Below are positions 63,423-64,000 of a DNA stretch of 64,000 nucleotides, piece after piece (position 1 is the first letter of the stretch; each line of letters starts with the position of its first letter). The notes beneath the pieces were generated by a model, which had not been told where the DNA came from, searched no databases, and saw only the letters and a list, made by a program, of their open reading frames with translations. The DNA is from Liopterus haemorrhoidalis (lineage: Eukaryota; Arthropoda; Insecta; Coleoptera; Dytiscidae). The stretch spans positions 5,275,001 through 5,339,000 of the forward strand of contig OZ020624.1 of NCBI GenBank assembly GCA_963971575.1, read 5' to 3'. A program made the translations under genes and the position numbers.

Positions 63423-64000
63423 CTTCTGTACAAATGCTTCGTCATTTCAAAATTGCATTTTATAATATTGTGTTTTCCCCTAAAAATGTTACCAAAAGTA
63501 ATATTTTGGAATGTTTATAGTAATCTCCTAGGACAGTGAGTGTATGAGCTTATACATATTTTATTCTTCTTCTTCCTGCTTAATATAAAGTGACAAATGA
63601 CACTAATATGCAAGAGCACAGTAGATATTACAACATGCATTTCTTACGAGACATGTATGAACTCATGTACCATATGTTAATGTATGCAGCAATTTATAAT
63701 ACAAATACAACAATGTTTTACTTGATAAAAACATTATTCAACTTGACCTACTTAAATATATTATCACAAATAATTTTGTTTCAAGTAATATAATTTACAA
63801 ATATATAATGAGGCATTCAAAAAAATATATATATGTGAACTGTGAATTTCACACATTCCAGGATTTTGTAGGTATCTAGTAGGGGAAGGTGATGCAATAT
63901 GTTTCCCTGACAGAAAGTAATTCATAGAATCCAAACATATAATTTCATTGATCTCAAAATACATAGCAATAATGTTCGACTCTGACTAAACAGTATTGGC
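63423..64000. other. Window end with a B terminus
   Basis: GTGAACTGTGAATTTCACAC and ATTCCAGGATTTTGTAGGTA (63837-63875) are a diverged, inverted B right terminus. The rest is AT-rich; the frames at 63590 and 63764 show no motifs. Confidence 0.5.

Noticed and set aside
61195..63430. Firm hAT element call for 61203-63422
   Set aside because: The terminal motifs pair, but the 8-bp flanks do not match, so I kept it only as a tentative feature.

Overview
This is repeat-dense, intron-poor nuclear DNA of an animal, almost certainly an insect. It is AT-rich, carries mariner/Tc1, PIF/Harbinger, hAT and jockey/RTE-like non-LTR elements, and holds a nuclear copy of mitochondrial DNA in the insect gene order trnI-trnQ-trnM-nd2 that reads in the invertebrate mitochondrial code. 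A beetle or another large-genome insect is plausible, but the sequence alone does not settle the order. I found no convincing host gene: nearly all coding similarity is to transposable elements (TEs), and almost all of those copies are broken. The one clearly intact long reading frame is a mariner-type transposase at 46798-47925 (minus strand).

Layout. 1-10000: an array of ~146-bp repeats; two copies of a microsatellite-bearing inverted-repeat family ('A', with (GACA)n); a TA-flanked MITE; a Harbinger derivative; and two copies of a second microsatellite family ('B', with (CTGT)n) that carry different tRNA-like modules at the same internal place. 10000-24000: a decayed arthropod multicopy protein relic; a LINE split by a Harbinger element that itself contains the mitochondrial insert; a deleted mariner; a head-to-head MITE pair with a third MITE nested inside; another LINE split by a MITE; a third A copy; and a foldback element nested in B. 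24000-32100: a broken mariner; a LINE; a DDE transposon with ~214-bp inverted repeats (27871-29807); and a LINE interrupted by an A/B microsatellite chimera and flanked by a full B copy. 32100-43300: a 121-bp satellite; a Tc1 element split by both a Harbinger and a hAT MITE; a LINE split by a nest of hAT elements; and a Mos1-like mariner that has lost two catalytic aspartates. 43300-64000: RTE-like and other LINE fragments; the intact mariner nested in a B copy; hAT and Harbinger MITEs; a solo LTR; a frameshifted sister copy of the intact mariner; and a second locus of the 121-bp satellite inside a possible hAT element.

The elements interact mainly by nesting. In four places, removing an insertion and one copy of its target-site duplication (TSD) restores the host element's reading frame or sequence: 12658-14112, 34442-34800, 35058-36170 and 37289-38151. 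This gives both the boundaries and the order of insertion. The near-identical mariner copies (14607, 46692, 57120) are the youngest layer; the relic at 10925-11600 and several LINE stubs are old. All coordinates were read by eye. Element ends with matching TSDs are accurate to a few bases; truncated ends are approximate.
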